The notes under the pieces are model-generated. The model ran no database searches. It was given only the letters and a program-made list of their open reading frames with translations, and was not told the origin of the DNA. Below are positions 15,735 through 22,696 of a stretch of 26,360 bases of DNA, one piece after another. The DNA comes from CALZFJ01 sp964459845 (lineage in GTDB: Bacteria; Bacteroidota; Bacteroidia; Bacteroidales; Muribaculaceae). The translations under genes were made by a program, and so were the position numbers. How positions within the stretch are numbered: the first letter of the stretch is position 1; every line of letters starts with the position of its first letter. Location: contig CAYWOC010000030.1 in the NCBI GenBank assembly GCA_964459845.1, forward strand, positions 1 to 26,360, given 5' to 3'.

Positions 15735-16961
15735 TTATTTGAATGTCAAGCGAAGCCCGAATTGCAGGTTGAAGTTCAGCGGTTTGTCGCTGTATATGGT
15801 CTCGATGGAGCTCCCGTTGTCGAAATAATAGTTTATTCCGGGTTCGGCATAAAATCCGAGATTTGGCAGTATGTTTACCTGCACACCAGCCGATGCGGCA
15901 GCCGATAGCTGGAGCTGCTTCATCTTCACGGTCTCGTTTTCGGTGGAAACGACAGTGCCGTTTAGCACGTTGTCGATGTCGGCAGAGCCGCTTATGCATT
16001 TTTCCACCATTCCACCGGCCGAAGCGTATATGTTCCAACGCTCGTTGTGCCAGATGCTGAATGAAGCTTTCAATGGAATGCCTATGAAATTCAGCTTCTG
16101 CTCTATCTCCCTGCTGTATTGCTCTGAACCAGATGAGATGTGGGATGACAGATAAGAATATGTTAAGCCTGTCTCTATGCCCCAACGGTCGTTGAAGTCG
16201 TATCTTAATGATACTCCCACTTTTATTGGAAGCCGGTGTGTGGTCTTTGTCATATCTTTGTCATCGCGCTTTTGCGAGAGCAGGATATTCAGGTCGTTTG
16301 GGTCGAAGACTTCTGAATTAGCTCCCGCTGGCGACATGCCGGCAAATGGAGTATGCCCTCCAATGCCGGGGGTGCTGCTTGATGAGCCGGGAAGGTTTGA
16401 GGCATAAATGCTCGCACTAAGATGGCTGTCGCTCTTTATGCTGCTTATTGATAACTGGCTGGCTGGAGTATAGTGGCTCTTATTGGTGGTGGCAACAGCG
16501 ACTTTAGAGTTATCGGATGCAATTGCTGCTTCTGAGTTATCGGAATTCTCAGTGCTTTCGGAGAACTCTGAGGCAACAGAGGCTTTGGAGTTATCAGTGG
16601 CAACAGCGACATTAGAGTTATCGGAGGCAATTGAGGTTTCTGAGCTCTCGGAGATTTCAGTGAAAACTGAGGCTTCGGGGGCTTCATAGCTTTCTGATAG
16701 GAGTGCCGGGGCTGCATGATTTGGGATGGTGGTGGAAGTGCGTGGATTGCTTGAGAAGAAAGCTAATGCCAGAACAGCGGCTGCTGTGCCGATGCTCGAC
16801 AGCCATAACACAATGCGGCTTTTCTTCTCTTTTTTAGACTGAGAAGACTGCTGCAATTGGTCGCCGAGAGCTGCGTCGATCCTGTCCCACAGCGCATCGG
16901 GAACAGGCTCTTGGTAATCAGCCATCTTATTGCGTATCTTATTTTTCCATTGCTCTTCCAT
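15735..16961 (-). CDS. Anti-sigma-like protein fused to outer-membrane barrel
   Basis: A 408-aa protein with an unusual layout. Residues 1-49 are a cytoplasmic-type segment (WKNKIRNKMADYQEPVPDALWDRIDAAL) like those encoded after ECF sigma genes in Bacteroidetes. Residues 50-69 form one transmembrane helix, preceded by KKEKKSR. Residues 70-235 are a low-complexity Ser/Ala/Asn/Glu linker with internal repeats. Residues about 240-408 look like an 8-stranded outer-membrane barrel (PorT/OMP_b-brl type), with aromatic strands and the C-terminal end LRLTFK. Its ATG lies inside the sigma-factor gene (23-nt overlap), so the pair is coupled. I infer a sigma regulator tethered to an outer-membrane sensor; no binding has been shown. 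Confidence 0.75.
   Translation of the reverse strand: MEEQWKNKIRNKMADYQEPVPDALWDRIDAALGDQLQQSSQSKKEKKSRIVLWLSSIGTAAAVLALAFFSSNPRTSTTIPNHAAPALLSESYEAPEASVFTEISESSETSIASDNSNVAVATDNSKASVASEFSESTENSDNSEAAIASDNSKVAVATTNKSHYTPASQLSISSIKSDSHLSASIYASNLPGSSSSTPGIGGHTPFAGMSPAGANSEVFDPNDLNILLSQKRDDKDMTKTTHRLPIKVGVSLRYDFNDRWGIETGLTYSYLSSHISSGSEQYSREIEQKLNFIGIPLKASFSIWHNERWNIYASAGGMVEKCISGSADIDNVLNGTVVSTENETVKMKQLQLSAAASAGVQVNILPNLGFYAEPGINYYFDNGSSIETIYSDKPLNFNLQFGLRLTFK
16490..16633. repeat. Duplicated Ser/Ala-rich linker segment
   Basis: Bases 16490-16525 and 16598-16633 agree at 34 of 36 positions and are spaced 108 nt (36 codons) apart. A more diverged copy lies between them (about 16571-16597). They encode IASDNS(N/K)VAVAT units in the periplasmic linker of the barrel protein. 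The repeat keeps frame, as expected for length variation of a spacer. Confidence 0.8.
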
Positions 16962-17517
16962 ATCTTTCAGATTTGTAGTCGTTGATTTTCTTTGCTAAAA
17001 TTTCTTTTGCTCTGTGAAGCTGTGAGGCCGATGAGTTTTCCTTTATTCCAAGGAGAGATGCTATTTCCTTGTGGCTCTTGTCTTCGAACACATATAAATT
17101 GAATACCGCACGATAGCCGGCGGGCAATTCGCGAATCATTTTTTGAATCACTTCGGCTGGCACATCGTCGGTGTCGGGATCGCTGGTGTCGTCGATTATG
17201 TCGGGGGTGTTTTCGATTGCGATGCAGTCGGTGTCTTTCTTGCTTTTCAGGAATTTCAGCGATTCGTTCACGACGATTCGCGTCATCCATGCGCGCAACG
17301 AGCCGTCGCCGTTGTACTTGAATGAACCTACTGATGAGAATATCTTTATGAAGCTGTCTTGAAGCACATCACTCACATCGTCGGCAGAAATGATGTAGCG
17401 AGAACACACAGCGGCGAGATAGCCAATGTTTTGGCTATATGCCATCCTCATTGCAGCCTTATCGCTTTTCTGCAATCGGGAAATAAGTTGCGCCTCTGTC
17501 AAGTTCTCGCTAATCAA
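16939..17517 (-). CDS. ECF-type RNA polymerase sigma factor
   Basis: A 192-aa sigma-70 family protein with regions 2 and 4 only. Region 2 covers about 11-95 (DVSDVLQDSFIKIF, then LRAWMTRIVVNES), region 4 about 122-180 (LPAGYRAVFNLYVFEDKSHKEIA, then an HTH). The linker holds an acidic stretch (DDTSDPDTDD). No in-frame ATG precedes region 2 before the upstream stop at 17551-17553, so the start is most likely the TTG at 17515-17517; the first internal ATG would delete part of region 2. It follows the NigD-like gene by 28 nt and overlaps the barrel gene by 23 nt. Its promoters and regulon are unknown. Confidence 0.9.
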   Translation of the reverse strand: MISENLTEAQLISRLQKSDKAAMRMAYSQNIGYLAAVCSRYIISADDVSDVLQDSFIKIFSSVGSFKYNGDGSLRAWMTRIVVNESLKFLKSKKDTDCIAIENTPDIIDDTSDPDTDDVPAEVIQKMIRELPAGYRAVFNLYVFEDKSHKEIASLLGIKENSSASQLHRAKEILAKKINDYKSERYGRAMEK

Positions 17518-17545
17518 AGAATTATTATGTCTGTATCTGTATAAA

Positions 17546-18298
17546 CTATTTTACATCCGAAATAAACTTGGTGTCTCCAAGCATGAGCGTGCCAGTCTTT
17601 GTGGTCTTGCGTGTGCAATAGTCAAACTCCGCGCTTTTGTCGCCGCTGAATGAACGCCAGCGTATTTTCAGCTTCACAGTCTTGCCCTGAGTGTCGGGCA
17701 AAGCTCCGAGATTGAATGCAATAAGCGAGTCACCGACGCGTTTCCCGGTGTCGCCTTTTGAGTCTTGGCGAATTTCAACCTCATAGGGATTGTCCTTGTT
17801 CACTCCAGTAAGAAGATACATATAGTGCTTTGCACCTATCCCCCACAATGTGCGTATGCGCAGTGTGATGTAGCCGTCTTCCACGATTGTCACCCAGTCT
17901 TTCATAATTTCAAAAGGGTCGTTGCCGAATGTCTTGTCATTCTCCTCGGCAGTCGGCAGAGCCACGTTTGTGGCTTTAGTGCGGATGCTGTCGATCCATG
18001 TTACATTGACAGCCTTATTGTAATTGCCGGCGCTCTCCTTGGAGTCGGTCAGGTGGGCAATAGCGCGCACCTCTTTCCCATCGAAAAGCTGTTTGGTGAC
18101 ATTCACTGGGCGCAAAGTGGTCTTGTCATCGAGCTGGAAATATGTGGAGTTGTCGCTTGCAGTCTTTACGGTTACAAGGGCATTTGCGGCAATGTCGCCG
18201 ATAGAGCTATTGTCGTCGTTGTCGCAAGATTGCAGCGCAGCGACAAGAGGCATCACCGCAGCGATGATGACCATCGAAAGGTTCTTAAATGTTTTCAT
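17546..18298 (-). CDS. NigD-like lipoprotein
   Basis: A 250-aa protein with a lipoprotein signal (ALQSC, Cys25) followed by DNDDN, a spacer typical of surface or periplasmic Bacteroidetes lipoproteins. The rest fits the NigD-like family: an N-terminal OB-like part (about 40-100) and a C-terminal beta-sandwich (about 135-245, YITLRIRTLWG and VKLKIRWRSFSGD). The family is named from a bacteriocin operon of Prevotella nigrescens, but most members are of unknown function. It is the first gene of the operon with the ECF sigma factor and the barrel protein, so an envelope-sensing or stress-output role is a reasonable inference. Start ATG at 18296-18298. Confidence 0.85.
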   Translation of the reverse strand: MKTFKNLSMVIIAAVMPLVAALQSCDNDDNSSIGDIAANALVTVKTASDNSTYFQLDDKTTLRPVNVTKQLFDGKEVRAIAHLTDSKESAGNYNKAVNVTWIDSIRTKATNVALPTAEENDKTFGNDPFEIMKDWVTIVEDGYITLRIRTLWGIGAKHYMYLLTGVNKDNPYEVEIRQDSKGDTGKRVGDSLIAFNLGALPDTQGKTVKLKIRWRSFSGDKSAEFDYCTRKTTKTGTLMLGDTKFISDVK

Positions 18299-18336
18299 AA
18301 TTCATTCGTTTTTTATACCATTGAGATTATTTAATT

Positions 18337-18364
18337 GCTTTTATGACTGAAATCGCATAAAAGC
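18337..18364 (-). promoter_or_regulatory. Hairpin in the NigD-like gene 5' leader
   Basis: A perfect 9-bp inverted repeat (GCTTTTATG at 18337-18345, CATAAAAGC at 18356-18364) with a 10-nt loop, lying 39 nt before the NigD-like ATG and downstream of its likely promoter. The following minus-strand bases are AT-rich. It could be an attenuator or a protein-binding site; no known riboswitch is recognised. Confidence 0.4.
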
Positions 18365-18420
18365 AGAAATCTTGCATCACAATCGGTTAAAAAACATTAA
18401 TCAGTTGATTTCAACCGCTA

Positions 18421-18428
18421 CAAAGATA
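18421..18428 (-). promoter_or_regulatory. Proximal -7 box of NigD/sigma/barrel operon
   Basis: The minus strand reads TATCTTTG, an exact -7 box, inside the small palindrome CGCTA-N6-TAGCG (18416-18431). No TTTG is present at the usual distance; the promoter may be activator-dependent. It would give a leader of about 115 nt. Confidence 0.45.
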
Positions 18429-18441
18429 GCGCAAGTCGAAC

Positions 18442-18474
18442 GCAGAAACGTCAAGCTTGCTTGAAAGTTTCTGC
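18442..18474. promoter_or_regulatory. Nested inverted repeat in divergent promoter region
   Basis: Outer arms GCAGAAAC (18442-18449) and GTTTCTGC (18467-18474) enclose inner arms TCAAGC (18451-18456) and GCTTGA (18459-18464). The repeat lies between two -7 boxes of the NigD operon and upstream of the divergent beta-helix gene. It may be an operator. Confidence 0.4.
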
Positions 18475-18495
18475 TGAGATGCAGCCTATTTTCTA

Positions 18496-18525
18496 CAAAG
18501 GTAGTGAAAAAGTGCGATATGCAAT
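18496..18525 (-). promoter_or_regulatory. Distal promoter of the NigD operon, weak
   Basis: The minus strand has ATTG (18522-18525), an 18-nt spacer and TACCTTTG (18496-18503). The -7 box is exact and the spacer slightly short. The 12-mer CTACAAAGRTAG is shared with the proximal box (18418-18429 and 18493-18504), so this may be a duplicated element. Confidence 0.4.
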
Positions 18526-18571
18526 AAATTGAGCGGTGGTACGTTAAATTAATAATAAACTATTGATTCGG

Positions 18572-20002
18572 ATGAAAAAATTGCGATATATACTTTGGAC
18601 AATATTGGCTGTGCTGAGCATTGTCAGCACAGCGTGCATCGAAGACCGCTTCACCACATCAAGCAGCGATGTGCTTGAGTTCTCAACCGATACGCTCGCT
18701 TTCGACACAATTTTCACTGCCGTCGGCACGCCAACCAAGCAATTTATAGTGTATAACCGCCACGACAAGATGATAAACATATCGTCAATAAAAATGGCAG
18801 GTGACAGTCGCTGCAAGTTCTATATGAACGTTGATGGCGTGAAAGGTGAGGAGTTCAATAATGTGGAGATACGAGGCAACGACAGTATATTTGTGTTTGT
18901 GGAGGCCTTTATCGACCCTAATGATGCCGACAACCCGATAGAATTTAAGGACAAGCTCAATTTCGAGACCAACGGCGTGACGCAGCAGGTAGTGGTTACA
19001 GCTTGGGGACAAGATGTCAAGCGTCTTACGGCTCCCGTAATCAATGAAGACACACACTTCACAGCCGAGCGGCCATATGTAATCTTCGACACTTTGCGTG
19101 TGTCAAAAGGAGCCACGCTGACGCTGGATGCCGGGGCTACACTATATTTTCACGACAAGGCAGCTATGGTGGTTGACGGCACTCTCATAGCCGGCGGCTC
19201 GCAGGAACATCCAGTGAATCTGCGTGGCGACCGCCTCGATAAAGTAGTGGGCGGCATTGGCTACGACATTATGTCGGGGCAGTGGGGCGGCGTGAGGTTC
19301 ACAGCCGAAAGCTATGGGAATGAGATGGAATATGTGTATATGCGCGGCTCATCGATGGGGGTTGTCGCCGATTCGTCGAATGTGTCGCAGCGCAAGCTGC
19401 ATCTGTATAACACAGTGCTGCATAATGCGTCAAACTCGGTGCTCAGCGCAAGCCATTCATGGATAGAAGCCGAGGGGTGTGAATTCTCTGATGCTGGCAA
19501 TTCAGTCGTTCAGCTCGTGGGAGGAAAGGTGAGACTGATGAATTGCACGCTTGCCAACTATTATCTTTTCAGCGTGATAGGTGGAGCGATACTCAATCTC
19601 AGCTATGTGGAAGATGGCGAGAACGATGGCACTAACCCGCTTATGGATGCCCGATTCGACAATTGCATAATATATGGCAACACTTCCGACTTGAACAAGG
19701 GCGATTTCACTGGCATGAATGTATATTTCCGCCATTGTCTGCTGAAGTCGAAAGGAAGCGATGATGACAATTTCCTGAATTGCGTGTGGGGCGGTGATCC
19801 TAAATTTTACACCGTGCGCGAGAAATATATTTTCGACTACCGCTTGCGCAACGAGAGTGAAGCGATAGGTGCTGGCGACGCTTCGCTGTGTCCACAAAGC
19901 GCAGCTATCGACCGCTATGGCGTGGTGCGCCTTAATGCCGCCGGAGGCATCGACATCGGCGCATACACTTGGGTGCCGGGCAAGAGCGAAGATGAGGAAT
20001 AA
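18572..20002 (+). CDS. Beta-helix repeat lipoprotein
   Basis: A 476-aa lipoprotein with signal MKKLRYILWTILAVLSIVS and lipobox STAC (Cys22). I chose the ATG at 18572; the frame is open back to a TTG at 18563, but the ATG gives a normal Lys-rich start. Residues about 30-150 look like an N-terminal beta-sandwich. About 150-400 contain parallel beta-helix rungs (GATLYFHDKAAMVVDGTLIA; WGGVRFTAES; CIIYGNTSDLNKGD), ending with the AIDRYGVVR...DIGAY segment seen in choice-of-anchor Q type proteins. No catalytic residues of a known polysaccharide lyase are recognised. It is probably surface-exposed or periplasmic. It precedes folB by 19 nt. Substrate unknown. Confidence 0.85.
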   Translation: MKKLRYILWTILAVLSIVSTACIEDRFTTSSSDVLEFSTDTLAFDTIFTAVGTPTKQFIVYNRHDKMINISSIKMAGDSRCKFYMNVDGVKGEEFNNVEIRGNDSIFVFVEAFIDPNDADNPIEFKDKLNFETNGVTQQVVVTAWGQDVKRLTAPVINEDTHFTAERPYVIFDTLRVSKGATLTLDAGATLYFHDKAAMVVDGTLIAGGSQEHPVNLRGDRLDKVVGGIGYDIMSGQWGGVRFTAESYGNEMEYVYMRGSSMGVVADSSNVSQRKLHLYNTVLHNASNSVLSASHSWIEAEGCEFSDAGNSVVQLVGGKVRLMNCTLANYYLFSVIGGAILNLSYVEDGENDGTNPLMDARFDNCIIYGNTSDLNKGDFTGMNVYFRHCLLKSKGSDDDNFLNCVWGGDPKFYTVREKYIFDYRLRNESEAIGAGDASLCPQSAAIDRYGVVRLNAAGGIDIGAYTWVPGKSEDEE

Positions 20003-20021
20003 AGAATATACGCTATAACAT

Positions 20022-20375
20022 ATGAACACAAGCATAACATTCAGCAATATCCGCTTTTTCGCATATCATGGTGTGATGGAGCAGGAACGCAAAGTGGGCA
20101 ATACTTTCGAGGTGAGCCTCACGGTGTATTATCCTTTTGAAAAAGCGATGGAGAGCGATGACCTTGGCGACACGCTCAACTATGCTGCGCTATATGATGT
20201 GGTGGCAGGTGAGATGGCTGTCCCGTCGCGGCTCCTTGAGCATGTGGTGGGGAGAATCATAAGCCATATACGCCGTGAGTTTCCGCTAATCAGTGGCGGA
20301 AAAATAACACTCGCCAAACTCACGCCTCCAATAAAGGGCGAGATGGCGAGCGTGTCGGTGTCGGTGGAATTTTAG
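20022..20375 (+). CDS. folB: Dihydroneopterin aldolase
   Basis: A 117-aa FolB that cleaves 7,8-dihydroneopterin to 6-hydroxymethyl-dihydropterin and glycolaldehyde in folate synthesis. FFAYHGVMEQERKVGN is the family signature, with the substrate-binding Glu22; Lys99 in LAKLTPP is the expected catalytic lysine; LLEHVVGRI is the third conserved block. Length is typical. It follows the beta-helix gene by 19 nt with no promoter between, so it is probably cotranscribed although the two have no functional link I can name. It converges with rpiB, leaving only 9 nt and no visible terminator. Confidence 0.95.
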   Translation: MNTSITFSNIRFFAYHGVMEQERKVGNTFEVSLTVYYPFEKAMESDDLGDTLNYAALYDVVAGEMAVPSRLLEHVVGRIISHIRREFPLISGGKITLAKLTPPIKGEMASVSVSVEF

Positions 20376-20384
20376 CGATGGCTG

Positions 20385-20837
20385 TTATTTCACCGGTATT
20401 TTGTCGATGCGGCGTTGATGCCGTCCGCCTTCAAATTCAGTGTTCAAGAAAGTTTTCACAATCTCTATAGCTTCGTCATTGCTGATGAAGCGGCCAGGCA
20501 TTGCAAGCACATTGGCATTATTGTGCTGGCGTGCAAGTTTTGCTATTTCGGGAATCCAGCAGAGTGCTGAACGTATTCCCTGATGCTTGTTGAGGGTCAT
20601 ATTTATGCCCTCTCCGCTGCCGCAGATGCCTATACCCGGATAACATTCGCCCTTCTCCACAGCTTCGGCACAAGGATGCGCAAAGTCGGGATAGTCGCAA
20701 CTGTCGGTGCTGTCGGTGCCGAAATCGCGATAAGCGATGCCTTGGCTTTTGAGGTATTCAATCACTGCAAGTTTTGTTTCATAGCCAGCATGGTCGCAGC
20801 ATATCGCCACTGGCAAGTTCTCTTTGATAATCGACAT
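20385..20837 (-). CDS. rpiB: Ribose-5-phosphate isomerase B
   Basis: A 150-aa RpiB/LacAB-type isomerase interconverting ribose-5-phosphate and ribulose-5-phosphate in the pentose phosphate pathway. CDHAGYETK at the N-terminus, the active-site Cys72 in GICGSGEG, the NKHQGIRSALC stretch and RQHNNANVLAMPGR are all family blocks. Length is typical. It is a single-gene unit with an exact promoter and an 80-nt leader. No transketolase gene, its frequent neighbour in related genomes, lies in the window. Start ATG at 20835-20837. Confidence 0.96.
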   Translation of the reverse strand: MSIIKENLPVAICCDHAGYETKLAVIEYLKSQGIAYRDFGTDSTDSCDYPDFAHPCAEAVEKGECYPGIGICGSGEGINMTLNKHQGIRSALCWIPEIAKLARQHNNANVLAMPGRFISNDEAIEIVKTFLNTEFEGGRHQRRIDKIPVK

Positions 20838-20923
20838 AATATCTTTAGAATTTATTGAAATTGCATATTATTTGCCCCTGACTCTTGATAGCCTATCAGG
20901 AATTAAGGGACATTTTCACACTG

Positions 20924-20955
20924 CAAAAGTATCTATAATCTGCAATGTAAGCAAA
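20924..20955 (-). promoter_or_regulatory. Promoter of rpiB
   Basis: The minus strand has TTTG (20952-20955), a 20-nt spacer and TACTTTTG (20924-20931), exact at both boxes. The leader of about 80 nt contains the short palindrome TGATAG-C-CTATCA (20886-20898). Confidence 0.8.
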
Positions 20956-20970
20956 TTTGGCACGCAGTAA

Positions 20971-21453
20971 TCACTTGCCGAAGCTCAATTTCATGTTCAA
21001 GTGCGGTAATCCTTCCATCATGAACGGCTCGGATGTGGCTACGAATCCGAATTTCTCATAGAAATGCTGCTTGGTGGCTTGCGATTCAATGTCGATGCAG
21101 TCGAAATCATCAAGATATTTCTTGGCGGCATCGATGGCTGCTCCGAAAATGGCTGCTCCGTAGCCCTTGCCGCGCTCGGTGCTGATGACCCTGCCGATGC
21201 TCACATTTTTCAGCTTAGTGCCTTTGGGGCAGATGCGGCACATTGCCACAGTCTTGCCATCGTGCTCAAGCCACAGGTGGATTGCAGTCTGGTCGTTGTT
21301 ATCAACATCTTGATACACACAATTCTGCTCCACTATAAACACCTCGGAGCGAATGCGTAGCAATTCATATATTTCGGCTACGTTCAGCCGGTTGAACGTC
21401 CTAATATGAAGGATGCTGCCGTCGTCGGTCTTAATATTTTCTGATATGTCCAT
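20971..21453 (-). CDS. GNAT acetyltransferase, ElaA-like
   Basis: A 160-aa acyltransferase of the GNAT fold, closest by eye to ElaA. LLRIRSEVFIVEQNCVYQDVD is the ElaA-type N-terminal block, with the central AMCRICP strand; IGRVISTERGKGYGAAIF is the acetyl-CoA pyrophosphate loop; KQHFYEKFGFVATSEPFMMEG is the C-terminal block. The acceptor substrate is unknown. I chose the ATG at 21451-21453 over an in-frame TTG at 21459. It follows the Fic gene by 44 nt in the same direction and has no clear promoter of its own, so it may be read from the Fic promoter. Confidence 0.9.
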   Translation of the reverse strand: MDISENIKTDDGSILHIRTFNRLNVAEIYELLRIRSEVFIVEQNCVYQDVDNNDQTAIHLWLEHDGKTVAMCRICPKGTKLKNVSIGRVISTERGKGYGAAIFGAAIDAAKKYLDDFDCIDIESQATKQHFYEKFGFVATSEPFMMEGLPHLNMKLSFGK

Positions 21454-21497
21454 ATACAATTGTTGGCAAATAAATTATAAAAATATTGTAATCCAAG

Positions 21498-22532
21498 CTA
21501 AAAATAGTTCTTTACAGCAAAAATAAATTGTTCGATGAAAATTTTTTTGAATGCTGCTATGCTATTTTGTTCATAGAACATAAGCATTGCTTTTTTGTAG
21601 CCAATAGAATCTACTGTACGGAAAGATATTGGGCAATATCCGTTTGCAATCAGTATGGCATTGCTCGTAATTCGAGCTGTGCGTTTATTGCCATCGACAA
21701 AAGCTTGAATATATGATAGAAGGACTAAAGTGAGGAGAGCTTTTTCAAAAATGTTATTTTTATAATTCACCAACGAGCAAGTATCTGCTATCGCTTCTTT
21801 GATTTGAAATTCATTATTAAGGGGACGATAATTTGTGCCTGTAATGCCTACACGGTGACGACGAATGGCTCTTTCGACTCCTAAATCTTTGGTCAAAATA
21901 GAATGTATATCTTTAATTTTCCGTATGGATAGTTCCTTGAGATAGTTTGGCTCATCAAGGACGAAATCAAGAGCATCTTTATGGTTAAGAAGCATAATAG
22001 CTTCTTCTTTAGTCTTTCCTGATGCTGTTTGTTTATCCTTAAGCAATCGTTCTGTTTCCAGAAGGGAATATGTGTTACCTTCAATTTGAGAAGATTTCCA
22101 AGATAAATCCACGCCTAAACGTTCCATTTCCTTGCGATACTCTGTGTTGGACATATCTTTGGTGTTTTTTTCAAACTCTTGCTGAGCTTCATTTAGCTCT
22201 GCAAATTCTTCATCTGAGAAAATTTTGACATTCGGCAATATATGCCTAATTAAATCAAAATTAAAAGAATTTTGTATTATGCGATCGTCAATATCTTTGT
22301 TGAAGTATGTGTCAATATTAAGAGGCATAGTTATGTGTGCTTGTGGTGTTAGGCTATATTTTGTAGCTGGACCACGACCGATAGTTTCAATATCCCCTTT
22401 TTTTATTGCGGCAGAGATTAGTCTCTTCATCGTACTATCACTGGGCGCATTAATAAGACCTCGTGCGATTTCAGCCCTGCTGGATAATGGGTGAAAATGT
22501 AGAAATTGTAATATTTCAGTGTCTATTGTCAT
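21498..22532 (-). CDS. Fic-domain protein with N-terminal winged helix
   Basis: A 344-aa Fic-family protein. Residues about 1-65 look like a winged-helix domain (EILQFLHFHPLSSRAEIARG). The class II inhibitory motif SSQIEG lies at 147-152 (Glu151). The Fic core reads QAFVDGNKRTAR at 276-287, where the canonical form begins HPF and continues with GN(G/K)R: Gln276 sits where the catalytic histidine belongs. The rest of the loop, including Asp280, Asn282 and Arg287, is kept. Fic enzymes usually transfer AMP to a target hydroxyl; activity here is doubtful. The gene is AT-rich (21541-21600 is about 28% GC), which may indicate transfer. Three operator-like repeats lie upstream. Start ATG at 22530-22532. 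Confidence 0.9.
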   Translation of the reverse strand: MTIDTEILQFLHFHPLSSRAEIARGLINAPSDSTMKRLISAAIKKGDIETIGRGPATKYSLTPQAHITMPLNIDTYFNKDIDDRIIQNSFNFDLIRHILPNVKIFSDEEFAELNEAQQEFEKNTKDMSNTEYRKEMERLGVDLSWKSSQIEGNTYSLLETERLLKDKQTASGKTKEEAIMLLNHKDALDFVLDEPNYLKELSIRKIKDIHSILTKDLGVERAIRRHRVGITGTNYRPLNNEFQIKEAIADTCSLVNYKNNIFEKALLTLVLLSYIQAFVDGNKRTARITSNAILIANGYCPISFRTVDSIGYKKAMLMFYEQNSIAAFKKIFIEQFIFAVKNYF

Positions 22533-22550
22533 ATATCAATCATATTAATT

Positions 22551-22637
22551 AATCAGCTCAAAAATACAGCTTTTTCTGTAAAATTAGGTTTAGTTTGAGC
22601 CGATTTTATGTATATTTAAGGTAATTTTGAACCGATT
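22551..22637. repeat. Three 12-bp operator-like motifs upstream of Fic
   Basis: TTTGAGCCGATT (22594-22605) and TTTGAACCGATT (22626-22637) are direct copies. AATCAGCTCAAA (22551-22562) is an inverted copy, 11 of 12 bases matching the first. Centre distances are about 43 and 32 bp, close to 4 and 3 helical turns. The inverted copy overlaps the predicted -7 box of the Fic gene, as a repressor site would. Confidence 0.6.
22559..22566 (-). promoter_or_regulatory. -7 box of the Fic gene
   Basis: The minus strand reads TATTTTTG, an exact TAnnTTTG box, placed about 26 nt before the Fic ATG and overlapping the inverted operator copy by 4 bp. There is no TTTG at the expected upstream distance. Confidence 0.55.
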
Positions 22638-22696
22638 GCAAGAATATGTCTTTTGATTGAAAAATTTCAAATTGAAGATGAGGGTTTACTGGGCTA

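Noticed and set aside
16490..16633. CRISPR-like or phase-variable repeat array
   Set aside because: The repeats are in-frame coding units without unique spacers.
22657..22670. Palindrome after EamA as terminator
   Set aside because: TTGAAA-AA-TTTCAA is all AT-rich, with a very short loop and no GC stem.
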